Of a stretch of DNA of 6,927 nt, positions 6,047 to 6,927 are shown in pieces. The position numbers were made by a program, and so were the translations under genes. The stretch is taken from positions 1 through 6,927 of the forward strand of contig MAXT01000332.1 of the NCBI GenBank assembly GCA_001751225.1. Reading direction: 5' to 3'. Position 1 is the first letter of the stretch; every line of letters starts with the position of its first letter. Source of the stretch: Desulfuromonadales bacterium C00003107 (GTDB lineage: Bacteria; Desulfobacterota; Desulfuromonadia; Desulfuromonadales; Syntrophotaleaceae). The notes beneath the pieces were generated by a model. It was not told the origin of the DNA and did not search any database. It saw only the letters and a program-made list of their open reading frames with translations.

Positions 6047-6117
6047 AACTCCGATTCCTTTCTTCCGGGTGAGGAGGTACCCGTTTGCCTCCTGGGCAAA
6101 CCGTCACAGTTTCTATG
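6047..6117 (-). promoter_or_regulatory. Structured 5' leader of the lipoprotein gene
   Basis: The predicted leader of about 70 bases folds into two hairpins back to back. The first is a perfect 7-base-pair stem, GTTTGCC with GGCAAAC (6083-6101), with loop CAGGA on the RNA. The second is CGGGT with ACCCG (6066-6083) with loop ACCTCCTC; the two stems share G6083 at their junction. The two loops are complementary: AGGA pairs with UCCU, and 6 bases (AGGAGG with CCUCCU) can pair if one stem opens. The second loop also resembles the 16S rRNA anti-Shine-Dalgarno sequence. No known riboswitch class was recognised. Confidence 0.5.
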
Positions 6118-6123
6118 GATTTA

Positions 6124-6129
6124 ATTATA
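6124..6129 (-). promoter_or_regulatory. -10 box of the lipoprotein gene promoter
   Basis: A perfect TATAAT on the minus strand lies 78 bases upstream of the lipoprotein start, within an AT-rich patch. No good -35 box is found 16-18 bases upstream, so the promoter would need an activator or another sigma factor. Confidence 0.4.
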
Positions 6130-6168
6130 CACTAAATAAGCACTTGACGCAGATACGCCCCCCCTGCC

Positions 6169-6292
6169 TCTGTCTGACCTACGGACTATTTCTCCATAGG
6201 CTTGACGCCAGAAACCACGAAGGAGGATCATACAAGTAGACAGTTTTTTTCTAGTAGGAATCGACGATAAAAAGACAGGTGATCAATGGCTC
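6169..6292. repeat. Imperfect 124-base direct repeat, copy B
   Basis: This is the partner of 5652-5775, 517 bases further on and in the same orientation. Shared blocks include AGGCTTG, GAAAC, ACAAGTA, CTAG, CGACGAT (CGATAAAAAGACAG here) and CAATGGCTC. The ATG of copy A is ATA here and the frame closes within a few codons, so if the ancestor was a gene start this copy has lost it. The two copies bracket the lipoprotein gene with its promoter, leader and terminator. The following 6293-6368 shows nothing recognisable. Confidence 0.75.
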
Positions 6293-6368
6293 TTAAATAA
6301 ATCAGGCCACAGAATTCCTATAAGACGTTTGACTATTGGCGGTCGGAAGAAAAGCCACTGCTGGCGAA

Positions 6369-6737
6369 TCAGCGGCGGTTTATGACCCACTGTTTCGCGG
6401 CCTCAAGTTCCCCGCTGGGAAAGTTCCGAATCTCTGCCGCCACGAAATGGGACGCCAAATGCTCGGCGACATTTCCCAGAGCCGAGTCGGTTACCAGACC
6501 GATTTTCTTAATGTGCTTATGATGATCTCGTACGAATCGAAAGTGCTCTACCATGGCACCGAGACTTTTCCAACCGGGGAATACAGGGCTCTCGATGATG
6601 AGACCGGCGAGGCCGCCGATTTCTTCAATGTAGGGATCGACCCTTTTGGCCAGCAGTACAAAGTCTTTTTGTTCGAGGGGGGATTTGGGTCGCACGTACA
6701 GAACGGAATGCATTGTATCAAGGGTATGCTCGAGCAT
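6369..6737 (-). CDS. SpoIIAA-like (STAS/SEC14-type) protein
   Basis: This 122-residue soluble protein matches the SpoIIAA-like family (PF11964 type) over nearly its whole length. It opens with a beta strand SVLYVRP, then a helix LEQKDFVLLAKRVDPYIEEI, a strand GLAGLIIES, and the family's typical FPGWKSLGAMVEHFRFVRDH followed by KKIGLVTDSALGNVAEHLA and a C-terminal helix. The fold is that of anti-sigma-factor antagonists and SEC14 proteins, but in this family binding partners are unknown and the phosphorylated Ser of true SpoIIAA is not evident. GGAG 7 bases before the ATG supports the start. No anti-sigma kinase or sigma factor gene is nearby, so a SpoIIAA-type partner switch cannot be claimed. 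Confidence 0.88.
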   Translation of the reverse strand: MLEHTLDTMHSVLYVRPKSPLEQKDFVLLAKRVDPYIEEIGGLAGLIIESPVFPGWKSLGAMVEHFRFVRDHHKHIKKIGLVTDSALGNVAEHLASHFVAAEIRNFPSGELEAAKQWVINRR

Positions 6738-6927
6738 GTCTTTGCTCCTTCCGAAAAGGAAAGCAGCTGGACAAAAAACTCAGGATTCAAGTCGTCAAGG
6801 CTCGGACCCAGAGCCCCTGCAACCACGCTATTTTTTGTTCTGCCGCTCGCAGAACCAGACGTCTCTCAGAAATACCGCCGGAGATATAGATGCGTGCCTT
6901 GCGTGCCCCTGACTAATCATATCGACC
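6738..6927 (-). other. Non-coding upstream region of the SpoIIAA-like gene, with hairpins
   Basis: No gene is supported here on either strand. Two hairpins precede the SpoIIAA-like gene: GTTCTGC with GCAGAAC (6837-6855, a perfect 7-pair stem) and GGCTC with GAGCC (6799-6815). The first is followed on the minus strand by A residues and not T, so it is not an intrinsic terminator. Near the right edge an 8-base unit TGCGTGCC occurs twice in tandem with one base between (about 6891-6907). The region may be a structured leader, but no promoter is clear. Confidence 0.45.

Noticed and set aside
5744..6124. Plus-strand frame of 126 codons starting in copy A of the direct repeat
   Set aside because: After a plausible ribosome binding site and ATG it reads through a strong terminator and then antisense across the lipoprotein gene and its leader. 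The product resembles no protein and copy B of the repeat lacks the start.
6288..6306. GGCTCTTA as a possible left end of the ISL3-type element
   Set aside because: Only the first seven bases agree with the expected end and it lies inside copy B of the direct repeat, so the match is best explained by chance.
6837..6855. Perfect hairpin as an intrinsic terminator
   Set aside because: The T-run precedes the stem on the plus strand and becomes an A-run after it on the minus strand, the wrong arrangement in both directions.
1..6927. CRISPR array, tRNA or rRNA
   Set aside because: No regularly spaced short repeats and no tRNA- or rRNA-like segments were seen on reading through; the repeats found are single pairs.

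Overview
The window looks like an accessory, gene-sparse stretch of a mid-GC Gram-negative chromosome. The mix suggests an anaerobic Desulfuromonadota-type bacterium (Geobacter, Desulfuromonas or Pelobacter relatives): a type IV pilus retraction ATPase with a small partner protein, a DUF6868-type membrane peptide, a CoxE-like VWA protein, a SpoIIAA-like protein, and long palindromic intergenic DNA. This placement is inferred from gene content and not proven. All genes except the transposase at the left edge run on the minus strand.

Layout from left to right. Positions 1-410 hold the 3' end of an ISL3-family insertion sequence: the transposase C-terminus on the plus strand, then a terminal inverted repeat ending at 410. 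Next is a minus-strand pair, pilT (902-1951) followed 8 bases later by a 149-residue protein made of two copies of one small domain (444-893). Upstream of pilT, at 2108-2131, is a second near-identical copy of the IS end in the same orientation, so the pilT pair sits exactly between two ISL3-type ends. Then come a small two-helix membrane protein (2159-2401), about 230 bases with no recognisable gene, and an AlkD-type DNA glycosylase gene cut short just before its catalytic aspartate (2636-3001). A 166-base element with terminal inverted repeats and a central hairpin (3025-3190) abuts the start of that broken gene.

The middle holds a COMT-like SAM-dependent methyltransferase (3299-4294) and, upstream of it on the same strand, a VWA/CoxE-like protein with a degenerate metal site (4409-5599). 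These two may be co-transcribed.

The right part contains two imperfect 124-base direct repeats (5652-5775 and 6169-6292). They flank a 48-residue lipoprotein gene (5900-6046), missing from a simple long-ORF reading, which has a TATAAT -10 box, a leader with two adjacent hairpins whose loops are complementary, and a strong intrinsic terminator. A SpoIIAA-like (STAS/SEC14-type) protein gene (6369-6737) and a non-coding leader region complete the window.

No complete new defence or metabolic system is visible. The best leads are the duplicated IS end bracketing pilT, the paired repeats around the lipoprotein gene, the lipoprotein leader, and the palindromic element beside the broken glycosylase gene.
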